Source: Natrialba swarupiae
Lineage (GTDB): Archaea; Halobacteriota; Halobacteria; Halobacteriales; Natrialbaceae
Assembly: GCF_008245225.1 (NCBI RefSeq)
Contig: NZ_VTAW01000004.1
Span: forward strand, 62,001 to 126,000
Length of the DNA stretch: 64,000 bases
Reading direction: 5' to 3'
The notes under the pieces were generated by a model. That model was not told the origin of the DNA, did no database searches, and saw only the letters and a program-made list of their open reading frames with translations. Position 1 is the stretch's first letter. The number at the start of each line of letters is the position of its first letter. This document shows, in pieces, positions 26,295 to 37,749 of this stretch. The position numbers and the translations under genes are program-made.

Positions 26295-26774
26295 ATGCCC
26301 TCGAACGGTTCCATCGGCGCGTTCGGCGTTGCGGTGATCGCCGGCGTAGTCGAGGTCTTTCCTCGCCAGGCGACGGTGATCGGACACACGTACTTCGAGT
26401 TTGGCGTCGAGATGCTCGGTCTGTTCACCCTCGGCGCGAGCCTCGGATCGGTACTCGTCACGCCGGTCGGGGTCTTCGCAGCCGGCTACCTGATCGCCGA
26501 TTCCGTCGACGTGGCGCGATCGTACGCCGCGCTCGCGTTCGCTCTCTTCGTCGGAGCGGCCCTCGGAAGCGTACTGGCGCAGTTGGCCCTCGCGACGACA
26601 CTCGGCGGGGAGTACGGCTCGCTCGCCCAGGCCGGGCTGGCGTTTCTCGAGACGGGTGTCTCGGCTAGTCTAGCGGTGACAGTCGCCGGAATCGCTGGTC
26701 TCGGGACGTACGTCATTCGCGAGTCGGCGACCGGGGTCGACGGCAGTCGGCAGTCGTCGGGGATCGGCGAGTAG
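26295..26774 (+). CDS. small haloarchaeal membrane protein, function unknown
   Basis: Protein of 159 residues with four predicted membrane segments (about 8-24, 35-65, 75-100, 115-140), rich in Ala, Gly, Leu and Val, without charged catalytic residues. It resembles many unnamed haloarchaeal membrane proteins. The frame is open to 26190, but the hydrophobic pattern and a T-rich promoter-like tract (ATACGTTTTTGTG, about 26262-26274) support the ATG at 26295. No operon partner. Confidence 0.7.
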   Translation: MPSNGSIGAFGVAVIAGVVEVFPRQATVIGHTYFEFGVEMLGLFTLGASLGSVLVTPVGVFAAGYLIADSVDVARSYAALAFALFVGAALGSVLAQLALATTLGGEYGSLAQAGLAFLETGVSASLAVTVAGIAGLGTYVIRESATGVDGSRQSSGIGE

Positions 26775-26783
26775 AGTTAGAAA

Positions 26784-26871
26784 CTAGTACTTCGGCAACC
26801 GTCGACTGCAGCGTTGACTCGAACCACACCATCGAATTCGACGCTGTAGTGCAGGCGTGCCAAAGCACTAG
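26784..26871. repeat. 88 bp CTAG-bounded palindromic element A
   Basis: Begins CTAGTACTTCGGCA and ends TGCCAAAGCACTAG, arms that are inverted repeats with two mismatches. Inner stretches (GCAGCGTTGACTCGAA against TTCGACGCTGT) also pair. It abuts element B and the two share one CTAG at 26868-26871. CTAG is rare in haloarchaeal DNA, so a CTAG at each end is notable. It looks like a non-autonomous mobile palindrome. Confidence 0.75.
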
Positions 26872-26955
26872 TACCGTCCCAAGCGTCGACTGATGAGTGA
26901 AATCAGTCACCCACACACGGTTTCACCCATCAGTGCAGGCTTGGGACGCCACTGG
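26868..26955. repeat. 88 bp CTAG-bounded palindromic element B
   Basis: Begins CTAGTACCGTCCCAAGC and ends GCTTGGGACGCCACTGG, so its right CTAG has decayed to CTGG. The inner arms ACTGATGAGTGAAA (26889-26902) and TTTCACCCATCAGT (26921-26934) pair with one mismatch. It has the same length as element A. The terminal pieces of A and B recur together in a 45 bp element at 33102-33146. Confidence 0.75.
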
Positions 26956-26996
26956 ACGTGTCGCTGTGTGCCGGGAATGACGTACGACAGCCCGTA

Positions 26997-27605
26997 TTAG
27001 GCCTCGTACTCCGCCCAGATGTACCGCGTCGCGAGACTGCGGTAGGGCCGCCACGGCTCGGCGATCTCGCGCATCTCGGCTCGAGTTAGTTCCTCGCCGT
27101 TGTTGTAGAGCCGTTCGATTCCGCGACGAACCGCGAGGTCACCCAGCGGGAGGACATCCGGACGCTGAAGGACGAACACGAGGTACATGTTCGCGGTCCA
27201 CTCGCCGACGCCCGTAATCTGGGTCAGTTCGGCGATCACCTCGTCGTTCGTCCGGTCGGTCAGACCCCTACGGGTCAGATCCCGTTTCTGGAACGCGCGA
27301 GCCACGTTCCTGACGTAGTCGACTTTCGACCGGGAGAGGCCGGCCCCGAGGAGGTCGTCGCGGTCGGCTGCGAGGACAGTATCGGGAGTGACAGTCCCCT
27401 CGAGCACCTCGAACATCCGTTCGCGAACGGCCGTTGCGCTCGCCGTCGAGAGCTGCTGGTTGACGATCGAGACACACAGGCGCTCGAACTCGTCGACGTT
27501 CGGATCGATCTGGTGTGGGTCGCGGCGTTCGACGACCAGCGCCATCACGGGGTCGGCTCGGAGGACGGATTCGGGATCGGTGTCTGCGGCGGAATCGACC
27601 GTCAT
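26997..27605 (-). CDS. DNA-3-methyladenine glycosylase-like (AlkA / HhH-GPD)
   Basis: Base-excision repair glycosylase of 202 residues. The helix-hairpin-helix is ITGVGEWTANMYLVFVL (about 135-150), followed by the catalytic aspartate in PLGDLAVRRGIERLY. The N-terminal block FERLCVSIVNQQLSTASATA is typical of the AlkA branch. Predicted to remove alkylated purines. There is no 4Fe-4S cysteine loop, which argues against the Nth/MutY branch. Separated by about 70 nt from katG, which lies upstream on the same strand. Confidence 0.9.
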   Translation of the reverse strand: MTVDSAADTDPESVLRADPVMALVVERRDPHQIDPNVDEFERLCVSIVNQQLSTASATAVRERMFEVLEGTVTPDTVLAADRDDLLGAGLSRSKVDYVRNVARAFQKRDLTRRGLTDRTNDEVIAELTQITGVGEWTANMYLVFVLQRPDVLPLGDLAVRRGIERLYNNGEELTRAEMREIAEPWRPYRSLATRYIWAEYEA

Positions 27606-27678
27606 TCGCGTTCGACGGGAGGTGGACTCGAGTGAACAAAAACGCGTCGACCAAGGGACGCAGCGAGCGTCTCGAGCG

Positions 27679-29865
<2,187 letters not shown>

Positions 29866-29886
29866 CTACCAATTGCTGGGTTTCCC

Positions 29887-29941
29887 TATTAAGATTGTCT
29901 AACTCGGTAACGAACTCTTCGGCTTAAAGAAAACTTTCTTT
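29887..29941 (-). promoter_or_regulatory. katG promoter with upstream palindrome
   Basis: On the minus strand a TTAATA box (29887-29892) stands 25-30 nt before the katG ATG. About 34 nt further upstream lies a perfect inverted repeat, AAAGAAA-AC-TTTCTTT (29926-29941), in an otherwise GC-rich genome. Position just upstream of a TATA box suits an activator site. It lies in the divergent katG/proC region, nearer to katG. Confidence 0.45.
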
Positions 29942-30045
29942 CACATCAGCGAACCCTCGTCGTCGATAGGTTCGAGCGGGCAGGCCGCGGTTCGGGGCGA
30001 AATCAAAGTTGCTATGTCCCCCTCGATCCGTGTGGTGTATATAGA

Positions 30046-30822
30046 ATGGTACGTGCCAGCGTCATTGGGTGTGGCAACATGGGGAGCGCCCTGATACGGG
30101 GGCTCTCGAGAACTGGAGAGCACACGGTTATCGCGTGCGACGTCGATCAGGCGGCGCTCGAGGCGGTGTCGGACGACTGTGCGGAGACCACGACCGATCC
30201 CGCGGTCGCCACCGAGGCCGACGTCGTCGTCGTCGCCGTCAAACCGGGGCTCGTCGTCGACGTCGTGAGCGATCTCGATCTCTCGCCGGAGCAGACGCTC
30301 GTCTCGATCGCCGCCGGCGTCCCGACGTCGACCCTCGCGGAGTACACCGACGCGACGGTCGTCCGAATCATGCCGAACCTCGCCGCGGAGACGGGGAATA
30401 TGGCGGCCGCGGCGACGGGAGCGGAGATCCCCGACGAGGTCAGGACGCTCCTCGACGACGTCGGCGAGTTCGTCGAGGTCGAGGAGACCCAGATGGATAT
30501 TGCGACCGCCGTCAACGGAAGCGGCCCGGCGTTCGTCTTCTATCTGATCGGCGCGATGCGCGACGCCGGCGTCGACGCCGGACTCGAGCCCGACGATGCG
30601 GCAGTGCTCGCCGCCCAGACGTTCAAGGGGGCCGCGGAGACGGTCCTGCGCTCGGAGCGGGATATCGACGAGTTGATCGATGCGGTCTGTTCGCCGAAGG
30701 GGACGACCATCGAGGGGATGGAAGTCCTCTGGGAGAGTACGGCCGACGAGGCGGTCGCCGAAGCGGTATCGGCCGCCGAAGAACGATCCGCGGAGTTAGC
30801 ACGAGAGTTCGACGATGACTGA
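30046..30822 (+). CDS. proC: pyrroline-5-carboxylate reductase
   Basis: Last enzyme of proline synthesis, reducing pyrroline-5-carboxylate with NAD(P)H. It has 258 residues: a Rossmann start [28 protein letters not shown], the central [12 protein letters not shown] block, and the signature region around 150-205 ([28 protein letters not shown]). It overlaps proB by 8 nt, starting a compact proCBA operon. ATG at 30046 fits the conserved N-terminus. Confidence 0.96.
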   Translation: MVRASVIGCGNMGSALIRGLSRTGEHTVIACDVDQAALEAVSDDCAETTTDPAVATEADVVVVAVKPGLVVDVVSDLDLSPEQTLVSIAAGVPTSTLAEYTDATVVRIMPNLAAETGNMAAAATGAEIPDEVRTLLDDVGEFVEVEETQMDIATAVNGSGPAFVFYLIGAMRDAGVDAGLEPDDAAVLAAQTFKGAAETVLRSERDIDELIDAVCSPKGTTIEGMEVLWESTADEAVAEAVSAAEERSAELAREFDDD

Positions 30823-31648
30823 CGCCGTCGAACTGAGCGTCGTCGAAGAGGCCCGACAGCTCGCAGCCGACGCCGATCGCGTCGTCGTCAAAGCCGGGAC
30901 GAACTCCTTGACTGACGACGAGTCGAATCTGGACGACGAGAAACTCGACAAGCTCGTGGACGACGTCGTCGATCTGCTCGAACGCGAGAAGGAAGTCGTC
31001 CTCGTCTCCTCCGGTGCGGTCGGCGCCGGAAAGGGACGGGTCGGCTACACCGACGAGACCGTCGAGGAATCCCAGGCGCTGTCGACGGTCGGGCAATCTC
31101 ACCTGATGCGTCGGTACACGGAAAGCTTCGAGCGCTACGACCGGAAGGTCGCCCAGATCCTGTTGACACAGAACGATCTCGACAACCCCGATCGGTTCAC
31201 GAACTTCAAGAACACGATCGAGACGTTGCTCGAGTGGGATATCGTCCCGATCATCAACGAGAACGACGCCGTCGCGACCGAGGAGATCCGGATCGGCGAC
31301 AACGACATGCTCTCCTCGTCGGTCGCCGTCGGCGTCGACAGCGAGTTGCTCGTCACGCTCACCGACGTCGGCGGGGTCTACACGGGCAACCCGAAGGAAG
31401 ACCCGGACGCAGAACGCATCGAGGCCGTCGGCCGCAACTACGCCGACGTTCAGGAAATCGTCGACGGCAGTGCGAGCGCGACCTTCGGTGGCATCCAGAC
31501 GAAGGTAGCCGGCGCGCGCTCGGTCAGCGAACACGGCATCCCCGCCGTCATCGCGAAGTCGACCGAGGAAGACGTCCTCGAAAAAATCGCTGGTGGGAAG
31601 GCGGTCGGGACCATATTCGTTCCAACGAACGGTGTCATCGATGACTGA
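30815..31648 (+). CDS. proB: glutamate 5-kinase
   Basis: First enzyme of proline synthesis, phosphorylating glutamate on its gamma-carboxyl. It has 277 residues of amino-acid-kinase fold: [55 protein letters not shown] and [16 protein letters not shown]. The C-terminal PUA domain found in most bacterial ProB (about 367 residues) is absent. It overlaps proC and proA by 8 nt each. Confidence 0.96.
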   Translation: MTDAVELSVVEEARQLAADADRVVVKAGTNSLTDDESNLDDEKLDKLVDDVVDLLEREKEVVLVSSGAVGAGKGRVGYTDETVEESQALSTVGQSHLMRRYTESFERYDRKVAQILLTQNDLDNPDRFTNFKNTIETLLEWDIVPIINENDAVATEEIRIGDNDMLSSSVAVGVDSELLVTLTDVGGVYTGNPKEDPDAERIEAVGRNYADVQEIVDGSASATFGGIQTKVAGARSVSEHGIPAVIAKSTEEDVLEKIAGGKAVGTIFVPTNGVIDD

Positions 31649-32969
31649 GAAATCGACGGAGACGAAAGTCGAGGAGGCACAGGCCGCGGCCCTGGAGCTC
31701 GCGAAGTACTCCGACGACCGACGCTCGGAGGCGTTACACGCGATCGCCGACGCGATCGACGAAAGCCACGACGAGATCCTCGAGGCCAACGAAGTCGACG
31801 TCCGCGAGGGCGAGAAACTGCTCGAGGCCGGCGAGTACAGCCAGGCGCTGGTCGACCGGCTGAAGCTCTCACCGGCAAAACTCGAGAGCATCACGGAGAT
31901 GGTCCGGAGCGTCGCCGGGCAGGACGATCCCCTGGGGCGGACGCGGACCGCGCGGAAACTCGACGACGGGCTCGAACTGTACGAACAGACCGTCCCGATC
32001 GGCGTCGTCGGGACGATCTTCGAGTCCCGGCCCGACGCGCTCGTCCAGATCGCCGCACTCAGTCTGAAGTCCGGAAACGCGGCCATCCTGAAAGGCGGCA
32101 GCGAGGCGAGCGAGTCCAACCGGGTCCTGTACGAGATCATCCGCGAGGCGACGGCAGACGCACCCGACGGCTGGGCACAGCTCATCGAGGCCCGCGCAGA
32201 CGTCGATACGATCCTCAAGATGGACGACGCCATCGACCTCGTCATGCCCCGCGGGAGTTCCCAGTTCGTCTCCTACATCCAGGACAACACGAGCATCCCC
32301 GTCCTCGGCCACACCGAGGGCGTCTGTCACGTCTACGTCGACAGCGAGGCCGACCTCGGCATGGCCGAGGAGATCGCCTACGACGCGAAGGTGCAGTATC
32401 CCGCGGTCTGTAACGCCGTCGAGACGATGCTCGTCCACGAGGACGTCGCCGAGGAGTTCCTGCCCGCGATCGCCGAGCGCTACGCCGAGGCGGACGTCGA
32501 GGTCCGTGGCGACGAGGCTACGCGATCGATCGTCGACGTCGGAGCCGCCACGGACGAGGACTGGTCGACCGAGTACGGCGACCTGATTCTTTCCGTTCGC
32601 GTCGTCGACTCCCTCGAGACTGCACTCGAGCACGTCACCACCTACGGCTCGAAACACACCGAGTCGATCGTCACCGACGACGCCGACCGTGCGGGGACGT
32701 TCATGCGGAGTCTCGACTCCGCCTCGGTGTTTCACAACGCCTCGACCAGATTCAGCGACGGCTACCGGTTCGGCCTGGGGGCCGAGGTCGGCATCAGCAC
32801 CGGCAAGATCCACGCCCGCGGCCCGGTCGGCCTCGAGGGGCTGACCACCTACCAGTACTACCTCCAAGGTGATGGCCACTGCGTCGGCACCTACGCGGGC
32901 GCCGACGGGACGGAGTACCGTCACGAGGACTTCGACGGATCGTGGACTCCGGGTTCGCTCTCCGAGTAA
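31641..32969 (+). CDS. proA: glutamate-5-semialdehyde dehydrogenase
   Basis: Second proline-synthesis enzyme, reducing glutamyl-5-phosphate with NADPH. It has 442 residues of aldehyde-dehydrogenase fold: [20 protein letters not shown] near 120, [28 protein letters not shown], the catalytic cysteine in [14 protein letters not shown], and the C-terminal [20 protein letters not shown]. The start at 31641 overlaps the proB stop; the longer GTG-initiated reading from 31593 lacks homology. It completes the proCBA operon. Confidence 0.96.
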   Translation: MTEKSTETKVEEAQAAALELAKYSDDRRSEALHAIADAIDESHDEILEANEVDVREGEKLLEAGEYSQALVDRLKLSPAKLESITEMVRSVAGQDDPLGRTRTARKLDDGLELYEQTVPIGVVGTIFESRPDALVQIAALSLKSGNAAILKGGSEASESNRVLYEIIREATADAPDGWAQLIEARADVDTILKMDDAIDLVMPRGSSQFVSYIQDNTSIPVLGHTEGVCHVYVDSEADLGMAEEIAYDAKVQYPAVCNAVETMLVHEDVAEEFLPAIAERYAEADVEVRGDEATRSIVDVGAATDEDWSTEYGDLILSVRVVDSLETALEHVTTYGSKHTESIVTDDADRAGTFMRSLDSASVFHNASTRFSDGYRFGLGAEVGISTGKIHARGPVGLEGLTTYQYYLQGDGHCVGTYAGADGTEYRHEDFDGSWTPGSLSE

Positions 32970-33101
32970 CGAGTATCGATACTGCTCTTTTACGGATCCG
33001 GACTGGTCGCGGGAATCGGGGCGGACCCGGAACCGCGGCGAGGGTCGTGGCCGACCGCTATGGCGGTCGCTACCCCAAACGGGTTTCGCCAACCACTCCG
33101 G

Positions 33102-33146
33102 CTAGTGCTTTGGCGCGCCTGCAGTCGACGCTTGGGAGGGTACTAG
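33102..33146. repeat. 45 bp shortened CTAG-bounded element
   Basis: CTAGTGCTTTGGC at the left matches the inverted right end of element A (26858-26871). GCTTGGGAGGGTACTAG at the right matches the inverted left end of element B (26868-26884) with one mismatch. Both ends carry CTAG facing outward, so this copy looks like an internally deleted member of the same family. Confidence 0.7.
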
Positions 33147-33174
33147 GTTCCGCCAGGCGTCTACGGGCCGTCGG

Positions 33175-33408
33175 TCACTCGACCATCAGGTAGTCGTCGA
33201 CGTTCTGGATCTTGTCGGCGGGAACGAGCAACGTCCCGTCGTCGTCCGTCTCGAAGCGGTGAACGTCGTCCGCTTTCGGCGTTACGAGGACGTACTCGAG
33301 TGCACCGGTCTCGACGTTCATCGTGACGTTGTGCACCGTTCCGAGTTCTTTGCCGTCCGATCCCATCACCGGTTTGTTGGAGAGCGTGGATGCGAGGACC
33401 GTCGTCAT
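33175..33408 (-). CDS. PRC-barrel domain protein
   Basis: Protein of 77 residues consisting of one PRC-barrel: TVLASTLSNKPVMGSDGKEL, GTVHNVTMNVETGALEYVLV and LVPADKIQNVDDYLMVE. In haloarchaea stand-alone PRC-barrels occur as RNA- or protein-binding adaptors; one is a paralogue of the CdpB cell-division proteins. Assignment to the latter is not possible from sequence alone. The frame extends upstream, but the family starts at the ATG at 33408, with an AT-rich promoter (AACAATAAAATAACC, 33430-33444) just before it. Confidence 0.85.
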   Translation of the reverse strand: MTTVLASTLSNKPVMGSDGKELGTVHNVTMNVETGALEYVLVTPKADDVHRFETDDDGTLLVPADKIQNVDDYLMVE

Positions 33409-33501
33409 GCGCCTACGTGTTAGCACAACTGAACAATAAAATAACCGGTGGGAACAGTCATCCATCGGTAACCCGGGACTGGCCCCACGTAATGCGGTCC
33501 G

Positions 33502-34845
33502 TTACTCCTCCTCTTCGGGCGTGTCGGCGGGATTGCCGTCGATTCGTCGGCTGACGTCGACCTGGTAGTTCTCGAGGATGTCCCGGCCGAGGAGGACGGG
33601 GTAATCCATGTGGCTTCGGTCCTCGACGCTCGCGGTGACGGTGTGCTGGTTGCCACCGACGCCGACGACGACGTCGACGACGGGACGACTCTTCGCGGTC
33701 TTCGAACTCCCGGATCGGATCCGTGTGATCGATTTGATCGGACCGGCGCCGATGTCGGCGGCGAGCGCCGTGTCGATGCTCGTCCGCGTCGCACCGGTGT
33801 CGGACTTCGCGATGATCGACTTCGACCCGCTCGTCCCCGAGAGGACGACCTCCTCGGTGTAGCCGATCACGGCCGTTTCCTCGCTCGGCTGTGTGGTCTG
33901 TACCGGCTGTGCCGTGGGCTGTGAGTCGTCGAGCACCGCGGACAGCTCCTCGACCCGCTGGTCGTCGACCTCACCGCCAGCACGTTCGATCGCGAGTTTC
34001 GCGATGTAGGGGGCGGGACTGATGTGGGTCGCCTCGTAGAGCCCCTTGAAGCCGGCGGTCGGATTGACCTCGAGGACGAACCAGCCCTCTTCACTCTCGA
34101 CGAGGTCGACGCCAGCGTAGTCGAGCCCGACAGCGTCGGCCGCTCGCTGGGCCATCTCTCGAACATCGTCGGGGAGGTCGTCGGTCGCGTTCTCGACGGT
34201 GCCGCCGAGAGCGACGTTCGTCCGCCAGTCGTTGTCCGGCGCGTACCGGTACATCGCGCTGATGACTTCGCCGTCGACGACGTAGACTCTGACGTCCCGG
34301 TGTCTGAGGTCGTCGTGGTCGACGAGTTCCTGTAAGAACGCGTATCGGTTCCCGACCTTGGCGTTGACCGGCTCGTCCCGGCCAACCTTCCAGGTGCCGC
34401 CGCCGTGTGTGCCGATCGCGGTCTTGTACACCGCTTCCTCGCCGTACCGTTCTCGAGCGGCGTTTAACCCTTCGCTGTTGAGCGCGAGGGTGACGTCGGG
34501 GGTCCGGACGTCGTTAGCCGCGAGCGTCGTGGCCGTCGAGAGCTTGTGAATCGCCGTGAGGACGGACTTCGGCTCGTTGAGCGTCGGCACGAGCTGGGCG
34601 AACGTGTTCGCAAGTCCGAGCTCTTCGGCCGGCTGTTCGGTGTTCGAGAGCAACATCCGGTTTGCGATCACGTCGACCGCCGGCTCGAGGACGACGCTCC
34701 CGTCGGTGACGCTGATCGCGGTGTTCTCGGTTCGAAGCCACTCGGTGTCGTGACCTAACGCCTCGACAGCGTTGAGAATGGCCTTGGTTTCCTTGCTCGT
34801 GTGTAAACTCAATACCCCGACCGTGACGGCGTCAGCATCGCTCAT
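33502..34845 (-). CDS. RimK-family ligase fused to a retropepsin-like domain
   Basis: Protein of 447 residues with two enzyme domains. Residues ~1-290 are an ATP-grasp RimK-type amino-acid ligase: VYKTAIGTHGGGTWKV, AFLQELVDHDDLRHRDVRVY, and the metal/ATP block VDLVESEEGWFVLEVNPTAG. After a glutamine/threonine-rich linker (~300-320), residues ~325-430 match the PF05618 family ('ATP-dependent zinc protease', RimB-like), a retropepsin fold with the aspartyl signature SDTGATRTSID and DYPVLLGRDIL. RimK adds glutamates to a carboxyl end, and RimB-type proteins are reported to remove them, so this chain may both write and erase. Substrate unknown here. I chose the ATG at 34845 (MSDADAV); ATG at 34860 adds five residues. 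Confidence 0.85.
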   Translation of the reverse strand: MSDADAVTVGVLSLHTSKETKAILNAVEALGHDTEWLRTENTAISVTDGSVVLEPAVDVIANRMLLSNTEQPAEELGLANTFAQLVPTLNEPKSVLTAIHKLSTATTLAANDVRTPDVTLALNSEGLNAARERYGEEAVYKTAIGTHGGGTWKVGRDEPVNAKVGNRYAFLQELVDHDDLRHRDVRVYVVDGEVISAMYRYAPDNDWRTNVALGGTVENATDDLPDDVREMAQRAADAVGLDYAGVDLVESEEGWFVLEVNPTAGFKGLYEATHISPAPYIAKLAIERAGGEVDDQRVEELSAVLDDSQPTAQPVQTTQPSEETAVIGYTEEVVLSGTSGSKSIIAKSDTGATRTSIDTALAADIGAGPIKSITRIRSGSSKTAKSRPVVDVVVGVGGNQHTVTASVEDRSHMDYPVLLGRDILENYQVDVSRRIDGNPADTPEEEE

Positions 34846-34929
34846 ACGTATCCAACACAAAGCTGGCGGATAAGTATTCGTAGTTAATCCGACGGAAGCG
34901 AGCCAGTGGCGGGCGACACACCGTCTCGA

Positions 34930-36399
34930 TCAGCCGACGACCGATCTGACGTCGCGCAGATCGACGAATCCGCTGACCAGGACGAGCACGGCCCAGACGA
35001 GGCCACCCAGGCCGATGGTGGCAAACAGCATGAGGACGGTCGAAACCATCGGCGTCACCAGCAAGACGGCGACAGCCATCGCACCAGTGATCGAGCAGAT
35101 GATCGCCATCGAGCGCCCGAGACGAGCGAGTCGAAGCGAGAGCTCCGTGTGGACGATGTAGAGGTTCACCGCCACGTACACCGAGTGCGTTGCGACCGTG
35201 GCGAGGGCGGCACCGACGACGCCGATCGTCGGAATCAACAGCAGGTTCAACCCGAGATTAGCCGCCGCAGTCACGCCTTTCGCGACGGCGCGAGCCCGCG
35301 CCCGGCCCAGGTAGTCGAGACTGTCACTCGTCAGGTTCGTAATCGCCTGGAGGACGACGAACGCCGCGAGGATCTGGAGCACCGGAACGGCTCCCGCGTA
35401 GTCCCCCCCGAAGACGAGCGTGATGAACGGTTCGGCGACGATCGCCAGGCCGGCCGCCGCCGGCACGTACACCAACATCGTGTGGGTCAGCGACGTCTCG
35501 TAGATCCGACGGGCCTCCTCGAGTTTCCCGGCGGCTTTCTGTTCGCCGAAGTTCGGCGAGATCGTGAAACCGAGCGATTCGGCCGGCGCGAGAACGAAGT
35601 CGGTAATCTGTTTGCCCAGGGTGTAGAAGGCGACGGCCGCGGGTGTGAGAAAGACGCCGACGAGAACGGTGTCGATCTGCTTGTCGACCACGTTGGCGCT
35701 TCTGGTCGCGGTAAGCGGCACGCTGTACTCGGCGAGGCGTCTCGAGAGTCCCTCCTCGTACGTCGGCGCGGGATCCGTGGGACGATAGAACCGGTAATAG
35801 AGGACGGCCATCCCGAAGACGGCGGCGATCGCGTAGCCGACGATGTAGCCGAACAGGGCTCCGAGCGCGCCGAGGCCCATGAGTACGAACAGAACCGCAA
35901 AGACGAGACGGGCTGTGCCGCCGATAGCCTGGACCGCCGCGCTGTACTCGAGGCGGTTGAATCCCTGGAAGGCGATCTGACTGAAGACGTTAAAGGAGTT
36001 GACCGTGATGTAGAGGACGCCGGCCGCGAGAAACGGGGCGGCGCTCGGGTCGCCGAGGAGGACTGCGATCCGTTCGTGAAATACCAACAGGGCGGAGGCG
36101 ACGACGGTGAGCACAACGAGTTTGAACGCGACCGTCGACCGTAGCAGGTGTGGGATCTGGCCGGGATCGGTCTCGCGATACTCGGAGATGTATCGCGCGG
36201 CCGACTTCCCGAGACCGACGTCGGCAAACAGTTGGACGACGGCCAGGATACCGATCGCCCAGTACAGCGCGCCGTAGCCGTCCGGGTCGAGCAGGTAGCG
36301 TGCGAGAACGAACATCAACAGCGCGCTCGAGATCATATAAATCGCTCGAGCGACGAGCGTCGCTTTGAATCCGCGGACGATATGTTCTCGTGTACTCAT
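34930..36399 (-). CDS. oligosaccharide flippase (Wzx/MATE-like)
   Basis: Membrane protein of 489 residues with 12-14 helices. The N-terminal KATLVARAIYMISSALLMFV, ARYLLDPDGYGALYWAIGI, the mid-protein LTATRSANVVDKQIDTVLVG and AEPFITLVFGGDYAGAVPVL are typical of polysaccharide biosynthesis flippases, which move lipid-linked sugars across the membrane for surface glycans. No glycosyltransferase is adjacent, which is unusual for such genes. It ends 85 nt before the RimK fusion gene on the same strand, so the pair may be cotranscribed. Confidence 0.9.
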   Translation of the reverse strand: MSTREHIVRGFKATLVARAIYMISSALLMFVLARYLLDPDGYGALYWAIGILAVVQLFADVGLGKSAARYISEYRETDPGQIPHLLRSTVAFKLVVLTVVASALLVFHERIAVLLGDPSAAPFLAAGVLYITVNSFNVFSQIAFQGFNRLEYSAAVQAIGGTARLVFAVLFVLMGLGALGALFGYIVGYAIAAVFGMAVLYYRFYRPTDPAPTYEEGLSRRLAEYSVPLTATRSANVVDKQIDTVLVGVFLTPAAVAFYTLGKQITDFVLAPAESLGFTISPNFGEQKAAGKLEEARRIYETSLTHTMLVYVPAAAGLAIVAEPFITLVFGGDYAGAVPVLQILAAFVVLQAITNLTSDSLDYLGRARARAVAKGVTAAANLGLNLLLIPTIGVVGAALATVATHSVYVAVNLYIVHTELSLRLARLGRSMAIICSITGAMAVAVLLVTPMVSTVLMLFATIGLGGLVWAVLVLVSGFVDLRDVRSVVG

Positions 36400-36849
36400 G
36401 GTAGGTGCCAGTCTCGTGTACTCGACGGCGGTCGGCGTGGGGATGTGACCTAACTAAGGCGGATTCGGACGGTCCGACCAGTAGGGGAGAAAGCGCAATC
36501 GGACAATTGTAATGTGGATACAACAGTCGAGTGAGGCTCGACAGCGAACGATAGTCGACGATTACAGTGAGACGGTTTACTGTCGTCGGTACCGCCGAAT
36601 CCGCGACCCGTCTGCGGTTTCAGCGGTACAACGGTACAGCAATCCGTCCGAACCCGTCCCGAACGCGTCGACGGTCGAACCCGGCGACGTCCACCGACCC
36701 TGTGTCGACTCGGGAGGTAAGGATCACCTACAGAGTGCTGTACCTCGAGAGACGACCCTGATTGGGACGGTCACGGTACGACTGTGTCCCGTCCGATCGT
36801 GAATATCGTCCCAGACTAGCTGGCTCGGAACGCGACTCGGGAGGCTGGA
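36400..36849. other. intergenic region with several hairpins
   Basis: 450 nt with no convincing gene. Two adjacent hairpins occur: ACAGT (36564-36568) with ACTGT (36579-36583), and a two-tier one with GTACCGC (36589-36595) against GCGGTAC (36623-36629), enclosing CCGC/GCGG (36601-36604, 36614-36617). They sit downstream of the GNAT gene and upstream of the flippase gene, so a 3' untranslated structure, terminator or small RNA are all possible. Confidence 0.4.
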
Positions 36850-37599
36850 CTAGAGATACGAGGCGTCCCATCGGGTCGCCTTCCGGCGGTTGCCACAGGT
36901 GTTACACTCGATCCGGCCCATCGCATCCATCGCGTTGTCGATCGAATCGCAGTGGCCACAGAGCCACGCGTAGCGTTCGTCCCGGTCGGCTGTCTCGTAG
37001 ACCGTGTAAAACGGAGACTTCGAGCCGCGAGCCGCCTCACCGTAGCTGACGTACAGTCGCTGGCCGTCGACCTCGAGTTCGTCGGTCGCGCCCCAGCCTT
37101 CGCCGTCGATCTCACTCTCGGCGTAGACGTTCTCGACGAACGTCTCCTCGCCGATGTCGACCTCGCGCTGTCCGGCTTGCTCGAAGCCGTGCTCGCGGTA
37201 GAACTCGTTTCCGCCCTCGTTGTCCTCGAGGACGAAACAGTGGATCCGTTCGGCACCCTCCTGAAGCAGTTTCTCGCGGGTGCGTACGAGCAGACGAACC
37301 CCGGTTCCGCTTCCCCGCTGGTCGGGGTCGACGTGCAACCAGAGGATCCGACCTGTGCGATGTTGCTGGCCGATCAGATCGCTCTGGGAGAACGCGACGA
37401 TCGTTCCGTCGCGCTCGACGACCAGAACGAGCGAGTGATCGTCGATCAGTTCTTCGGCGAACGATTCGCCGTACCACTGCTCGATCGCATCGTCGACGGT
37501 ATCCTCGTCGAGAAAGTCGGTGTAGGTCGATCGGAGCGACTGACTGGCGATCGAGCGGATTGCATCGACGTCCGACTCGGTGGCCTCACGGATGTCCAT
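36850..37599 (-). CDS. GNAT acetyltransferase with C-terminal zinc ribbon (DUF5816-like)
   Basis: Protein of 249 residues. The first ~160 form a GNAT domain (MDIREATESDVDAIRSIASQ; the acetyl-CoA loop DQRGSGTGVRLLV; EDNEGGNEFYREHGFEQAGQ). A beta-rich part (about 175-210) follows, then a ribbon with CGHC and CNTC pairs near the C-terminus. This GNAT-plus-ribbon plan is a haloarchaeal family. The acceptor is unknown. The frame runs on upstream antisense to the desuccinylase gene, but homology starts at the ATG at 37599 (MLQLR at 37614 is an alternative). Confidence 0.85.
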   Translation of the reverse strand: MDIREATESDVDAIRSIASQSLRSTYTDFLDEDTVDDAIEQWYGESFAEELIDDHSLVLVVERDGTIVAFSQSDLIGQQHRTGRILWLHVDPDQRGSGTGVRLLVRTREKLLQEGAERIHCFVLEDNEGGNEFYREHGFEQAGQREVDIGEETFVENVYAESEIDGEGWGATDELEVDGQRLYVSYGEAARGSKSPFYTVYETADRDERYAWLCGHCDSIDNAMDAMGRIECNTCGNRRKATRWDASYL

Positions 37600-37749
37600 G
37601 CGTAGCTGTAACATGGCAAAGTACAAAACGTATGCCCACGGTTTGATTGTCCAGTTACGGATCAGCGTCGTCACGGAGTCACCTTCGCCATGGGGAGTGA
37701 GAGGCAGCGAACGAAAGACGGATCGCGGTTGCACCAGGGCGTCGGTGCA

